Positions 1 through 11,961 are shown, counted from the first letter of the stretch. The stretch: 64,000 nucleotides of DNA from Tiliqua scincoides (GCF_035046505.1 NC_089823.1:674767-738766), one strand, 5' to 3'. Notes: generated from the letters alone by a model not told the origin. A program made the numbers and translations.

Positions 1-2918
1 ACATAGTGGGCATAACGGAAACCTGGTGGAATGCGGAGAATCAGTGGGATACCGCAATCCCGGGCTATAAACTCTACAGGAGGGACAGGCAGGGGCGTGT
101 TGGAGGTGGGGTGGCCCTTTATGTTAAGGAAGGGATAGAATCCAGCAAAGTAGAGATTGAAGGTGGGTCCGACTCCACCGTAGAATCTCTGTGGGTTAAA
201 TTACCAGGCTTGTGCAGCGATGTAATACTGGGGGCGTGCTATCGTCCTCCAGACCAGAAATCGGATGGGGACCTTGAAATGAGGAAACAGATCAGGGAGG
301 TGACAAGGAGGGACAGGGTTGTAATCATGGGGGACTTCAATTATCCTCATATTGACTGGGTCAATTTGTGTTCTGGTCACGATAAGGAAACCGGATTTCT
401 TGACGTGCTAAATGACTGTGGCTTAGAGCAGCTAGTCATGGAGCCCACCAGAGGACAGGTGACTCTGGATTTAATTTTGTGCGGTATGCAGGACCTGGTT
501 AGAGATGTAAACGTTACTGAGCCATTGGGGAACAGTGATCATGCTGCGATCCGTTTTGACGTGCACGCTGGGGGAAGAATACCAGGCAAATCTCTAACAA
601 AAACCCTTGACTTCCGACGGGCGGACTTCCCTCAGATGAGGAGGCTGGTTAGAAGGAGGTTGAAAGGGAGGGTAAAAAGAGTCCAATCTCTCCAGAGTGC
701 ATGGAGGCTGCTTAAAACAACAGTAATAGAGGCCCAGCAGAGGTGTATACTGCAAAGAAAGAAGGGTTCCACTAAATCCAGGAGGGTGCCCGCATGGCTA
801 ACCAGCCAAGTTAGAGAGGCTGTGAAGGGCAAGAAAGCTTCCTTCTGTAAATGGAAGTCTTGCCCTAATGAGGAGAATAAAAAGGAACATATACTGTGGC
901 AAAAGAAATGTAAAAAGGTGATACGGGAGGCCAAGTGAGACTATGAGGAACGCATGGCCAGCAACATTAAGGGGAATAATAAAAGCTTCTTCAAATATGT
1001 TAGAAGCAGGAAACCCGCCAGAGAAGCGGTTGGCCCTCTGGATGGTGAGGGAGGGAAAGGGGAGATAAAAGGAGACTTAGAGATGGCAGAGAAATTAAAT
1101 GAGTTCTTTGCATCTGTCTTCACGGCAGAAGACCTCGGGCAGATACCGCTGCCCGAACGGCCCCTCCTAACCTTAACTCCTAGGAGTTAAGTCAGATAGA
1201 GGTTAAAAGAGAAGATGTTTCAGACCTCATTGATAAATTAAAGATCAATAGGTCACCGGGCCCTGATGGCATCCACCCAAGGGTTATTAAGGAATTGAAG
1301 AATGAAGTTGCAGATCTCTTGACTAAGGTATGCAACTTGTCCCTAAAAACTGCCACGGTGCCAGAAGATTGGAGGATAGCAAATGTCACACCTATTTTTA
1401 AAAAGGGAAAGAGGGGGGACCCAGGAAACTATAGGCCGGTCAGCCTAACATCCATACCGGGTAAGATGGTGGAATGCCTCATCAAAGATAGGATCTCAAA
1501 ACACATAGACGAACAGGCCTTGCTGAGGGAGAGTCAGCATGGCTTCTGTAAGGGTAAGTCTTGCCTCACGAACCTTATAGAATTCTTTGAAAAGGTCAAC
1601 AGGCATGTGGATGCGGGAGAACCCGTGGACATTATATATCTGGACTTTCAGAAGGCATTTGACACGGTCCCTCACCAAAGGCTACTGAAAAAACTCCACA
1701 GTCAGGGAATTAGAGGACAGGTCCTCTCGTGGATTGAGAACTGGTTGGAGGCCAGGAAGCAGAGAGTGGGTGTCAATGGGCAATTTTCACAATGGAGAGA
1801 GGTGAAAAGCGGTGTGCCCCAAGGATCTGTCCTGGGACCGGTGCTTTTCAACCTCTTCATAAATGACCTGGAGACAGGGTTGAGCAGTGAAGTGGCTAAG
1901 TTTGCAGACAACACCAAACTTTTCCGAGTGGTAAAGACCAGAAGTGATTGTGAGGAGCTCCAGAAGGATCTCTCCAGACTGGCAGAATGGGCAGCAAAAT
2001 GGCAGATGCGCTTCAATGTCAGTAAGTGTAAAGTCATGCACATTGGGGCAAAAAATCAAAACTTTAGATATTGGCTGATGGGTTCTGAGCTGTCTGTGAC
2101 AGATCAGGAGATAGATCTTGGGGTGGTGGTGGATAGGTCGATGAAAGTGTCGACCCAATGTGCGGTGGCAGTGAAGAAGGCCAATTCTATGCTTGGGATC
2201 ATTAGGAAGGGTATTGAGAACAAAACGGCTAGTATTATAATGCCGTTGTACAAATCGATGGTAAGGCCACACCTGGAGTATTGTGTCCAGTTCTGGTCGC
2301 CGCATCTCAAAAAAGACATAGTGGAAATGGAAAAGGTGCAAAAGAGAGCGACTAAGATGATTACGGGGCTGGGGCACCTTCCTTATGAGGAAAGGCTACG
2401 GCGTTTGGGCCTCTTCAGCCTAGAAAAGAGACGCTTGAGGGGGGACATGATTGAGACATACAAAATTATGCAGGGGATGGACAGAGTGGATAGGGAGATG
2501 CTCTTTACACTCTCACATAATACCAGAACCAGGGGACATCCACTAAAATTGAGTGTTGAGAGAGTTAGGACAGACAAAAGAAAATATTTCTTTACTCAGC
2601 GCGTGGTCGGTCTGTGGAACTCCTTGCCACAGGATGTGGTGCTGGCGTCTAGCCTAGACGCCTTTAAAAGGGGACTGGACGAGTTTCTGGAGGAAAAATC
2701 CATTATGGGGTACAAGCCATGATGAGTATGCGCAACCTCCTGATTTTAGGAATGGGTTAAGTCAGAATGCCAGATGCAGGGGAGGGCACCAGGATGAGGT
2801 CTCTTGTTATCTGGTGTGCTCCCTGGGGCATTTGGTGGGCCGCTGTGAGATACAGGAAGCTGGACTAGATGGGCCTATGGCCTGATCCAGTGGGGCTGTT
2901 CTTATGTTCTTATGTTCT
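1..2918 (+). mobile_element. CR1-clade LINE, long copy running in from the left edge
   Basis: This is the protein-coding part and 3' tail of a CR1-type LINE, encoding an endonuclease and a reverse transcriptase (RT). The frame from 6 to 938 has endonuclease motifs (GITETWW, GDFNYPHIDW, SDHAAIRF). RT motifs follow from about 1220 (GNYRPVSLTS, QKAFDTVPH, SGVPQGSVLGP), and the C-terminal part reads [17 protein letters not shown]. The copy is dead: there is an in-frame TGA at 936-938 where the copy at 43.6 kb has CAA, an 8-base expansion near 1170 that shifts frame, and the catalytic box at 1901-1912 reads FADN instead of FADD. The 3' UTR (2723-2900) ends in TTCTTATG octamers, the CR1 hallmark. 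The endonuclease start lies at or before base 1, so the 5' end cannot be judged. Confidence 0.93.
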
Positions 2919-3169
2919 CAGCAGAAGTGTGGTTACAAGTTACACTTGTTGTCTGTCTGAGTGTGCATCCACTTGACAGCCACAGTTCTTGAGCCAGCAG
3001 GTGCCTCAAGCACCACAGCTTCTTTAGGCATGTGTATCGCTCTGCAGCTAGGTCAGGGCTGAAGATTTGGTGTGGACAATTTGGGTGCTCCTTTTTTTAG
3101 CAGGGGGAGAGTAACTCACCCCAGCACTGTCTGTTCTAGAGGCTATCTGCTGGTATTCATTTGCATCTT

Positions 3170-3295
3170 TTTAGATTGTGAGCCCTTTTGGGACAGGGAG
3201 CCATTTAGTTATTTGATTTTTCTCTATAAACCGCTTTGTGAACTTTAGTTGAAAAGCGGTATATAAATACTGTTAATAATAATAGTAATTTGTGA
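3170..3295 (+). repeat. L2/MIR-like LINE or SINE 3' tail
   Basis: This short stretch reads ATTGTGAGCCC, then TATAAACCGCTTTGTGAA, then AAAAGCGGTATATAAAT, and ends in a TAATAATAATAG tail. It matches the 3' end pattern shared by L2-type LINEs and the SINEs they mobilise in reptiles. The same GGCGGTATATAAAT end occurs on the tRNA-SINE copies at 16.8 and 39.2 kb. The 5' limit is uncertain. The bases from 2919 to 3170 show nothing recognisable. Confidence 0.6.
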
Positions 3296-3420
3296 ACTGA
3301 TTGTATTTGATTTTGTATTGGGGCAGAAGGAAGTTCATTTGCACATCCTTTTTTTGAACACATTTTTGAAAATGTGTGCATTGTAAAACAGACAGCAACA
3401 CAAATTAAAAGGCAAAGCAG

Positions 3421-3424
<4 letters not shown>

Positions 3425-3461
<37 letters not shown>
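3425..3461. repeat. (CA)n microsatellite
   Basis: About 18 uninterrupted CA units. The apparent cysteine-valine reading frames across it are microsatellite artefacts. Confidence 0.97.
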
Positions 3462-3463
<2 letters not shown>

Positions 3464-3504
3464 GACAAGAGGGTTTAGATATACACATTACTGACATCTC
3501 AGTA

Positions 3505-3955
3505 AAGATGCAGTCAAACTGGAGTGGGTTCCACGAAGAGTGACAAGGACAATCAGAGGGCTGGAGAACAAGCCCTACAAGGAGAGGTGAATGCAGCATG
3601 TTTAGCCTGGAGAAGGCTGGGAGGGGATGTGGTGGGGCTCCTTCAATGCCTGAACGGTTGTAGAAGAAGGAACAAATCTGTTGTCAACTGCCTCCGAGAG
3701 CAGAACTAGATCCAGTGGGTAAAAACTGAGAGGAGGTTCTGGGTGGACGTCAGGAAGAAATTCTGGGTGCTCAGGGCAGTTTGGCAGTAGAACAGATTGT
3801 CCGGGGAGGTGATGGATTCTTCTTCACTGTAGATCTCCAAGCAGAGGCTTGACAGGCACCCACTGGAGATGCTCTAGGAGAATTTCCTGCTTGAGGCACA
3901 GGGCTGGACTAGATGACCTTGCGGGCCCCTTCCAACTCTGATTCACCATATACTT
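3505..3955 (+). mobile_element. Older CR1/L3-type LINE 3' fragment
   Basis: The fragment resembles the C-terminal RT end and 3' UTR of a second CR1 lineage. Recognisable phrases are GTGGGTTCCACGAAGAGTGA, TTTAGCCTGGAGAAGGCTGG, GTCAGGAAGAAATTCTGGGT and the terminal GGGCTGGACTAGATGACC with CCTTCCAACTCTGATTC. It is much more diverged from the expected coding sequence than the main CR1 family here and has no usable frame. Assignment rests on remembered CR1/L3 consensus patterns. Confidence 0.65.
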
Positions 3956-3959
3956 AGTC

Positions 3960-4825
3960 AACTCAAGGTGACACACAAAATAAATATAATAAAATGCTGT
4001 GGCACAAGTTAGTCTTAGCAGATCTTTTCGTGGGGGGGGGGGGTTCTGAAAAAGTAAAAAGGGAAGGCCAATTATCAGGGGAGGGGTAGAGTTGCTGCAC
4101 TTTGTATGAAGGAGTTCAGTCATGGGCAGCATCTCCAGGTGGGACGGAGAGAAAAAAAACCACCTGAACTCTGGGGAGTTGACAAGGTGGAGCCTCTGTG
4201 GGCTGCCTTGGCAGTTGGCACAAGGCAGTGTCCTGTCTTCTGACCAAAATGGAAGCAACCGCTGTTCCTGATGGGTGGTGTCCATTTTGTCAAGGAGGCT
4301 GGTTCCCATCCTTGGTGTGCCTGACATCCGTTTGTGGGGTGGTGACTTGGCTGTGATCCCCAGGCAGGCATGGCCTCACTCCTTCAGCCCTGGAGAGGTG
4401 CTGGCCATTGTGGCAAGACTGGCAGTCTGAATTGGCAGTCTGCACCAGCCAGGAGAAGCCTCCCTTGGCTTGAAACCGGATGTGGCCGGGGGGGGGGGGG
4501 AGAAAAGGCAAAAGATCAGACAAAGCCCCTCCCAAAGATTTGCAGGGATCCCTAAGGGGGGCTGTGGGCAAGGACCATCACAAGGCATGGGGCAAGTGAA
4601 GCAACCGCCTTGACGTTGTTAAGGGAATCCTAGTTCTGTTCTCCCAGCAACCTGGTCCTTCCCACTCACAAGCAGCAGGGCTAGAAGCCATGTTTTTGTC
4701 TAAACAGCAGCAGTTCTCCAGAGACGGAACAGACAGTGCACCTCCCAGCATCCTCGGGTACAAGGAAGAAACCGCTGGTTGGATGAAGTCCTGGCTCCAT
4801 CCAGTTGGGTGGTTTACGCCCATAT
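3960..4825. other. Intergenic stretch, nothing recognised
   Basis: No coding or known repeat structure was recognised. There are G tracts at about 4031-4042 and 4489-4501, which could form G-quadruplexes but are equally likely to be simple polymorphic runs. Confidence 0.5.
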
Positions 4826-5361
4826 TGTACAAATCAATGCAAAGGCCACACCTGGAGTATTCTGTCCAGTTCTGGTCACCACATCTCAAAAAGGACACAG
4901 TGGAAATGGAAAGGGTGCAGAAGAGAGCAACCAAAATGGATGACCGGGCTGGGGCACCTTCCCTATGAGGAAAGGCTACAGTGTTTGCGGCTCTTCAAGA
5001 GATGTCTGAGGGGGGACATGATTGAGACATACAAAATTATGCAGGGGATGGATAAAGAGATGCTTTTTTCCCTCTCACATAACACCAGAACCAGGGAATA
5101 TCCACTAAAATTGAGTGTTGGGAGAATTAGGACAGACAAAAGAAAATATTTATTTACTCAAGAGTGTAGCGAGTGTGTGGAACTCCTTGCCATAGGATGT
5201 GGTGATGGCATCTGACCTAGATGTCTTTAAGAGAGGATTAGACAAATTTCTGGAGGAAAAATCCATTATGGGTTACAAGCCATGATGTGCATGTGCAACC
5301 TCCTGATTTTAGAAATGGGCTATGTCAGAATGCCAATGCAAGGGAGGGCACCAGGATGAGG
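4826..5361 (+). mobile_element. CR1 3' fragment truncated at an inversion junction
   Basis: The C-terminal RT region ([20 protein letters not shown], then a frameshifted remainder) is followed by the CR1 3' UTR. The UTR stops abruptly at CACCAGGATGAG. The expected tail (CTCTTGTTATCTGGTGTGC onward) is missing, and a different CR1 copy starts at 5362. This abrupt end is one of the two junctions of the inverted duplication. Confidence 0.88.
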
Positions 5362-5958
5362 TCACATGTACACCGATGGGTTCTGAGCTGCCTGTCACAA
5401 ATCAGGAGAAGGATCTTGGGGTGCTGGTGAACAGCTCCATGAAAGTGTCGATCCAATGTGTGGCGGCAGTGAAGAAGGCCAGTTCCATGCACGGATTATT
5501 TTTAAAAGGGTTGAAAATAAAACTGCCAATATTGTGCCATTGTTCAAATCGATGGTAAGGCCTCATCTGGAGTATTGTGTCCACATCGCAAAAGGATTTG
5601 ATGAAACTGGAAAAGGTGCAGAAGAGAGCAACCAAAATTATCACTGGGTTGGGGCACCTCCCTTGGGAGAAAAGGCTACAGCACTTGAGGCTCTTCAATC
5701 TAGACAGGTGCCTGAGGCTGCAATCCTAGGCACGCTTTCCTGAGAGCATCCACTGAAGTCAGGGGACATCCACTAGAGTTGAGTGTTGGGAGAGTTAGGA
5801 CAGACAGAAGAAAATACTTCTTTACCCAGAGTGTAATGAGTCTGTGGAATTCCTCGCCACAAGAAGTAGTGATGGCATCTTGCCTAGATGCCTTTAAGAG
5901 GGGATTGGACAAATTTCTGGAGGAAACATTCATCATGGGTTACAAGTCATGGTAGGTA
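5362..5958 (+). mobile_element. CR1 RT C-terminal fragment (first part; continues at 6453)
   Basis: This is a more diverged CR1 subfamily than the copy at position 1. It reads ELPVTNQEKDLGVLVNSSMK, then MVRPHLEYCV, then the C-terminal region in broken frames. The same copy extends further 5' in the other arm (to about 14507), so the start at 5362 is a duplication boundary and not its own 5' truncation. Confidence 0.88.
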
Positions 5959-6452
5959 CAAGTTGAGACTAATTATTCGCGTGGGTTCCGTTCCAAGCAC
6001 TAGATGGCAAAAAACGCACTATAGCAAATCAATTTAAAAAGCAAAGTTTCTTTGCTCCAGTGATTTAAAAACAGCCTTGCTGACCTTTTGACTCTAAGAT
6101 AAAAGTCATTAAGAAGACAATCCATCAACCAGTCCTCCTCCAAGAGCTTAGAAAGCTTCACTCAGCCCCTCCCTTCACCAATGCAAAGTGATCACCTTTC
6201 TTTCAGGTGCTCAGGGGGAAGGGAGGGGTCACCTGGAGAGAGGAGGATTGATGGATTGTCAGCCAGCTGCCCCCCCCTCTCTCTCATTAAGGAGGCTATT
6301 GTTAAAGTACTGGTCAGTTTTTTAAACTGATTTTAAAGGGATGCATTTTTCCCCTTCTCCAGGGATCAGCACATTCCTTCTCATTTGCAGGGGCCATTTG
6401 TGTTGAGTCTAATCCCTGTATAAAAAATCTGTGTATAAATAGGCTGGACCTG
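5959..6452. mobile_element. Tigger-like (Tc1/mariner) MITE inserted in CR1
   Basis: The ends are flanked by TA on both sides (5957-5958 and 6453-6454). The element starts CAGGTTGAG (reading the better copy in the other arm) and ends GGACCTG, so both ends begin CAGGT when read inward. It cleanly splits the CR1 3' UTR, which resumes at 6453. It encodes no transposase. A TA target and CAGGT ends fit TcMar-Tigger MITEs; the internal sequence is not one I can name. Confidence 0.72.
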
Positions 6453-6637
6453 TATCTGCAAGCTCCTGATTTTAGAGGTAGGCTGCCTCTAATTGCCAGG
6501 TGCAGGGGAGGGCACCAGGACACAGGTTGTATGTGTTGTCTTGTGTGCTCCCTGAAGCACTTGGAGGGCCACTGTGGGATACAGGAAGCTGGATTAGATG
6601 GGCCTTTGATCCAGTGGGATTCTTCTTATGTTCTTAG
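6453..6637 (+). mobile_element. CR1 3' tail (continuation of 5362-5958)
   Basis: This is CR1 3' UTR with GCTCCTGATTTTAGAGGTAG, GTGTGCTCCCTGAAGCAC and GGATTAGATGGGCC, ending TTCTTCTTATGTTCTTAG. It rejoins the fragment broken by the Tigger-like MITE. Confidence 0.88.
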
Positions 6638-6708
6638 GAGAGTAAGCCCCAATGAAGAAACTGGAATTTACTTCTGAGAAGACAAGTGTAGGTTAGTGCT
6701 CTGAGAGA

Positions 6709-7165
6709 TACAAAATCATGCATGGGGTGGATAAAAATAAGTTTTCTTCCTTCTTGTGCAACATCAGAACCAGGGGACAGCCACTCAAATTGAGCAGTGG
6801 GAGAGTCAGAACTGAGAAAATAAAATATTTCTTTAATCAGCGCATAATTAATCTGTGAAACTCCTTGCCACAGTGTTGTGATGGCAACTGTGATGGCTTG
6901 AAAAGGGGATTAGACAGATTTGTGGAGGAAAAGTCCATCACAGGTTACAAGTCTTGATGGGTATGTATGTGCAACCTTCTGATTTCAGAAGTGGGTTACC
7001 GCAGAATGCCAGATGCACGAGAGTGGCAAGGATGCAGGAAGCAGGGGTCTTGTTGGCTTGAGTGGTCCCCAAGGCATCTGGTGGGCCACTGTGAGGAGAT
7101 GCTGGAAGCTGGGCCTCCTCTGGTCTTCTCCAGCAGGGCTCTTCTTGTGTTCTTCTGCTCTCCTG
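6709..7165 (+). mobile_element. Older CR1 3' fragment
   Basis: The fragment starts in the C-terminal coding part (GATACAAAATCATGCATGGG, equivalent to YKIMHG) and runs through the 3' UTR to CTCTTCTTGTGTTCTTCTG. It is more diverged than the main family and has no intact frame. Confidence 0.8.
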
Positions 7166-7214
7166 GGCGAGGACAGCCAATTCAGCAGCATGTCTGAATG
7201 CCCAGCCCAATCCT

Positions 7215-8540
7215 GTGCCCCACCATCTGGCGCCGTGCAGCCGTGGCCACAAGACCCGCAAGAGGTAAGTAAAATACTTCTGAAATCAAAAAGAAAGAAA
7301 TGAACTTTTGTGGTCGAATAAAGTGTTTTAATTTTTTCTCACACCAGAAAAAAGTGAGTTTTTTGTCCCCTTGCCTAAAACAGAAAAAGACGCTGAAGGA
7401 TTTAAAGTTCTATCAGACAGAACTTATCATCTTGATATGACGCTGAGGCCCACAAAGTGGCCCTGCACACTCCAGCGTCCAGACCGCCACCCCCTCGTTC
7501 TGCCAGGTTGACAGGGATGGTGCACTCTGCCTCTCTGGAACCTCCAGGGTTCTTCGCTTCCTGGACCCGCTCCAGACTCCACTCAGTCCAGAGAGAGGAG
7601 GGGTCCACTGGGGCTTGTCGGCATATCCCATAAATGCTGCCACCTCTGCAATAAAGCTGCCGAGGCTGGTGCGTGACGACTCCACCACACCTGGACATTG
7701 CCGCTGCCTCCTGCAGGGGTGAGTCTGCGCCAAGAGCCTCAGTGCTGGCCTGGGGAAAGCCACCCCAGCTGGAGCTGTCCTGGCGCAGGCAGAAAAGACA
7801 CCGCAGCAGCAGAAGGCCCGGGTGCCCTGCCTCCCGCTCCTGAACCACCTTCGCCCCCCACTGCCCAAGGGGCCTCCTTGCACATCATTTCAGGCCAGTC
7901 TGCACTGTGGCCTCGAAGTGGTCAACTTGCACTTCCAAACCCAGACACGAAGGCAAGTGCAGGTCTAGAGAGATGTCCTGCCCCTCCCTGGCAATACCCT
8001 GGGCAGAGCTGGGGGGGAGGCAGGCAGGCAGCTTATACACATGGCATGAGAGACTTCCGGCCCTCCTTGGCTCCCAGGAGTTCTGTCCTGGCCGGATCCC
8101 TAAACTCTGCCTCAAAGGCTGGAGGGTCATTGTACCGTGAAGTGGGGGGGGGCCCTGCACGGTCCACCCCTGCCGGCGCAGGCTTTCACAGCCACAACAC
8201 TTCCTAGACCTGCCCCTCCAGGCTCTGCTGAGCGACTTGCAGCAATGAAGAGTCTCTCTTGCCTTCCAAGGCAGGACCGTCCCACCGACCCCCAGCTCAG
8301 GAAGTTCTTCCTGTCACCATAATCCCCTCTGTTGCCATTCCAGCCTGTCCTTCCTGGCCCTGCCCTCCAGAACAACCAAGAACAAATCCGGCCCCTCTTC
8401 CACATGACTGCTCCTCACATCCCACGTCCTCTGTTCACCTTCTCTTCCCCAAACTAAACATGGCCAGCTCCTTCAACCTGTCTCCTCACCATCCTTGTCC
8501 TGCTCTGGTCCTGCTCCCTCCCACCAATTTGTCAAAGATC
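7215..8540. other. GC-rich intergenic DNA, nothing recognised
   Basis: Several open frames of 90-170 codons overlap here on both strands, but they look like the by-product of high GC and few stop codons. I saw no known domain, splice-site pattern or repeat family. This is the left end of the segment that appears to have been inverted. Confidence 0.5.
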
Positions 8541-8935
8541 CTCTTGCGCTGCAGGGCCAAGTCCTGGATACAGCATTCCAGATGGGGTCTGACCAAACCA
8601 GAATACATCTCAGGTTCTTGATACTAGACTAGCGTTGATGCAGCCTAGAACCACATTTGCCTTCTTTGCCGCAGCATCAAACTGCCTGCTCTTGTTCAGT
8701 TTAACTGTGGAACACCTAGAAGTCCGCTTTAAAAGCCTGGAACCGTTTTCACGCATACTGCTCCCCAGGCAAGTATCCCCAGTCTGTGCTTCTGGCTTTT
8801 GTCCCCAAATGCAGAACTTTACCTCGATCCCTTTGTGTATCAAGGATCCCCTTGAAGCGCTTTGTGTCTCCAGCCTGCCAGAATTATCCCGGATCCTTGT
8901 CCTGTCCTGCAACAAAGCCGACCATTTCTTCAAGT
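8541..8935 (-). mobile_element. Old CR1/L3-type LINE fragment, antisense
   Basis: Read on the minus strand, the fragment contains FDAAAKKANVVLGCI, matching the conserved CR1 segment after the RT palm (compare CAAAVKKANSMLGII in the main family). It also has the upstream part that precedes that motif in CR1. The frame is broken and the sequence is strongly diverged. Confidence 0.7.
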
Positions 8936-10560
8936 GAACGTGGTCTCCTTACTTTTATGAATCAAACGTGTCAATCATATGTGTTTCATTTCACAGGGAT
9001 TCTTAAGCACGAGGCCAGTTTCTGTGATAAACATTTTGGAAAGTAGGCTGGGGTGGGCTTCAGTGCAAAGGAATTGTGGTTACGCCAGAGTAGGGCCTGT
9101 GGGTCTCATGCATGCCCCGTTTAGCTCAGCAGCGTCCTGACCGGTACAGGAGAGGCACCTTTTTGAACTCAAGAAGAATGCACCTGCCCTGGCACAGCGA
9201 GGCTCCCTGGGCACTGAAAGAGGCTGCCACTGATGTTGGCACAGTGTGACTCTGCTGCCTGCTTTCTGCGAACAAATGTTCTGACTCAGAGGAAAGCCGC
9301 TTGGGTCTGGTCTGTTTCCAATGGCTGCCAGCAGTCCGGTGCGGTGCTTTTCCACTGCAGATGTGGTGGCTCCGACTGCCAGGATTCTGCCTCGAAAGGA
9401 ACAAGGGCTGACCACGTCCCACTTATTTGATTTTGCCAAAGGGGCTTCTGGGCTTTGGCTCCTGGCAGAGACCCAGCGGAGTGCCTTTTGGGCTGCTGCT
9501 CACGGTTGTTCGCTGCCGTCCTTCTCTGCTTGTTCGGTTTTTCTGATTTGAAATGGTTGTTGTCCACTGTCTTGGGGGCCTTGCTGGCGTACAGGCAGCA
9601 GGTCACGTTTCAAGTCCAGGTCAGGGAAGAGGACTCAGGGACTGGCAGGCAGTGCTGGGGGCTGCCAAGCCATGCGGGTCCAACTTCCGCCTGCCACCAG
9701 GCATCAGGGAGGGTCCAGTATGGGGGGAAAGAGCAGCCCAGTGCTGATGCTCGATGCTGCTCTTGGGCAGGGGCAAGGGGTGGGGGGTGAGATGTTGTCC
9801 TGGACTGAGACTGGAACAAAGCTCCATCCAGCAGGTTTAGACTCACCCACACAGTTGTCTCCTCACCAGCAGATTCCTGGGACACCCTCCTGCTGCGGCG
9901 GCTCTGGAAACGATTGCTGCTGCCAAGGACCCGAGCACGAGCCGTGGCTCCTTCATTCGGGTGTCTGCAGGCACTAGGAGGGCTGGCTCTGACTGAAACC
10001 GCTTTTCCAGTACGTTGTCATGCTGGGAAACCGGCTGAAACCTCCAGGTGATTTTCGGAGTCCCTTGGAGATGGTTGCTGATGCCTGGAGACTGCAGGCC
10101 AATCCTGGAGGGCTGCATCGCTCATGGCCAGCGACACCCACAGCGCAAGCTCAAAGAGCCATCAGTGCTGAAGCTGCAGCCCAGAAGCTCCTGAGGCCTC
10201 TCAGAACGCAGAGGACATTATGCGGCTTTTAGCGTGGTGGTGACCCCAGCGGGCTGCTGCTGCTGTGCTGGCCTCTTGCTGGACACTTGCCCTCATCTGC
10301 CTTTGCGCTTCTGGGCCCTGGTGGGGGCAAATGCAAACCTGCACACAACATGCCACCTCTGCTAGTGTTGCTGCTGCTACTCTGCCCGTTCTTCCCCACA
10401 GGATGTAGCAGAACTTCCGGCTCCAGAAGAGAGGAAGAGAATGGCTGAATCCGCCCTTTGGAGGAGGCCGGCAGACCACTGGACAACTTCTCCCTGTGGG
10501 TAGGAGTGCTCCTGCACCAGGCCGCTCCCTGCCCCAATCACACCTTCCCCCAAATCCACC
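8936..10560. other. Region upstream of the olfactory receptor gene
   Basis: No coding exon or known repeat was recognised. Vertebrate olfactory receptor genes usually have non-coding 5' exons and a promoter within several kb, so these could lie here, but I could not identify a transcription start or donor site with confidence. Confidence 0.4.
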
Positions 10561-11527
10561 ATGGCCCTCCTGCAGCTTGTCGCAGAGATGTGCAATGCCA
10601 GTCAAATCCCTCCTTCCTCCTTCCAGCTGGTTGGGATCCCAGAGCTGGAGGCTGCCCAGATCTGGCTCTCCCTCCCCCTCTGCTGCATGTACGTCCTGGC
10701 CTTGGTGGGGAACGTCACTGTCGTTCTGGTGGTGGAGACTGACCGGAGCCTGCACCAGCCCATGTTCTTCCTTGCCGTCCTGGCCATCACTGACCTGGGT
10801 CTCTCCACCTCCATCGTGCCCACGATGCTCAGCGTCTTCTGGCTTGGTGCCAGCGAGATTGGCTTTGGCGCCTGCCTGGCCCAGATGTTCTTCATCCACG
10901 CCTTCACGGCCATGGAGTCGGGGGTGCTGCTGGCCATGGCCTTTGACCGCTACGTGGCCATCTGCTCCCCGCTGAGGTACACAGTGGTGCTGACCACCCG
11001 CCTCATCGCAAAAGCAACCCTGGCACTGGTGCTGCGGGCGGTGCTGATCGTGGCCCCCTTCCCACTGCTGGTGAAACGCTTCCGCCACTTCTGCACCAAC
11101 ATTGCCCCCCACTGCTACTGCGAGCACATGGCACTCGTGAAGCTAGTCTGCGGGGACACCAGTGCCAACAACCTCTATGGCCTGATCCTCTCCCTCACAG
11201 TGTCAGGCTTGGACATCCTGGGCATCTCCTCTTCCTGCGCACTGATCCTCCAGGCAGTGCTGAGGCTGCCATCCAGGGAGGCCCAGCACAAGGCCTTTGG
11301 CACCTGTGGGGCGCACATCAGCATCATCCTCATCTTCTACATCCCGGGGCTCTTCATGTACTTGACTCACCGCTTTGGCCAGTGTCCCCCGCCCTGTCCA
11401 CATCATCCTGTCCATCCTGTACCTCCTGGTGCCCCCCATGTGCAACCCCCTCATCTACGGGGCCAAGACCAGACAGATCCGGACCAGGGTACGGAGGCTG
11501 TTCTTGCTAGCAACGGCAGACCTTTGA
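10561..11527 (+). pseudogene. Class I olfactory receptor, one frameshift before TM7
   Basis: This is a seven-transmembrane odorant receptor of the class I (51/52-like) type, which would act in the cilia of olfactory neurons through G-protein signalling. The ATG at 10561 sits in a good Kozak context (CCACCATGG), with a glycosylation site NAS at residue 12. Visible motifs are LVGIPELE (23-30), LHQPMFF (64-70), MFFIHAFTAMES (109-120), the MAFDRYVAIC motif at the end of TM3 (DRY 129-131), FGTCGAHI in TM6 and LTHRFGQ. After Gln274 (codon 11380-11382) the frame slips. The remainder, read from 11384, gives LYLLVPPMCNPLIYG and ends at TGA 11525-11527. Compared with HRFGHNVP in its relatives, the simplest change is loss of two bases at about 11383. 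One residue is also missing in PMFFLAVLAITD. The gene lies inside a segment flanked by inverted repeats. A sequencing error is possible. Confidence 0.88.
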
Positions 11528-11953
11528 CCCACAGCCTGCCGGGGGGGGGCAGGATGGCACAGCCTGTGCAGTAACAGCAGAGGAAGCCCTTTCATGGCCA
11601 GTGGCACTGGGAGGTGGGGGGTCTCTTCCTCAGCCCCATCTGCTCCTCTGGGAAGCAGCTTCCAGGATGAGCACAGGAAGTTGGCCTCAGAGAGTGCTCA
11701 GCCCTCCCTGGCTCTCAGGTGGCTCCGCCTGGGTGGGGAGGACACTGGCACTTCTCTGAGTTGTCTTGTCCTCCCACCTGGTGTTGGCCATTCAGAGCCC
11801 CGAAGAGGCTCCTGTCTGGGAACCAGTCTTTGGAGGAGGGTGCTGTTGAGAGGCCTTGGTCTGTTGCTGAACCCACCTCTGTCAGTCACCTGTTTTTCCC
11901 TTTGATGTTATCACTTTTTTTTGGGGGGGGGGGGGGTTCATTGTCCTTGAAAA

Positions 11954-11961
11954 TGACAATA
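11954..11961 (+). promoter_or_regulatory. Possible polyadenylation signal
   Basis: An AATAAAA with a downstream T/G-rich run (TGTTTATTGCTGCTGTTTTG) lies about 430 bases after the receptor stop. This is a plausible 3' end for the receptor transcript, but the motif is short and could be chance. It follows a G tract at about 11924-11937. Confidence 0.35.

Larger units (their letters stand above)
5362..7214 (+). repeat. Left arm of a 1.85-kb inverted duplication
   Basis: Position x here pairs with about 19796-x (19814-x towards the inner end) on the opposite strand of 12600-14435. Identity is very high. The differences I saw are a few substitutions (for example near 5960 and 6672), one base near 5492, and 18 bases present here near 6940 but absent from the other arm. 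The arm contains a CR1 copy, a Tigger-like MITE and an older CR1 fragment, so the duplication is younger than all of those insertions. Confidence 0.95.

Noticed and set aside
7402-8405. Overlapping frames of 90-170 codons on both strands
   Set aside because: No domain, no homologous pattern and several frames open at once, as expected in GC-rich DNA.
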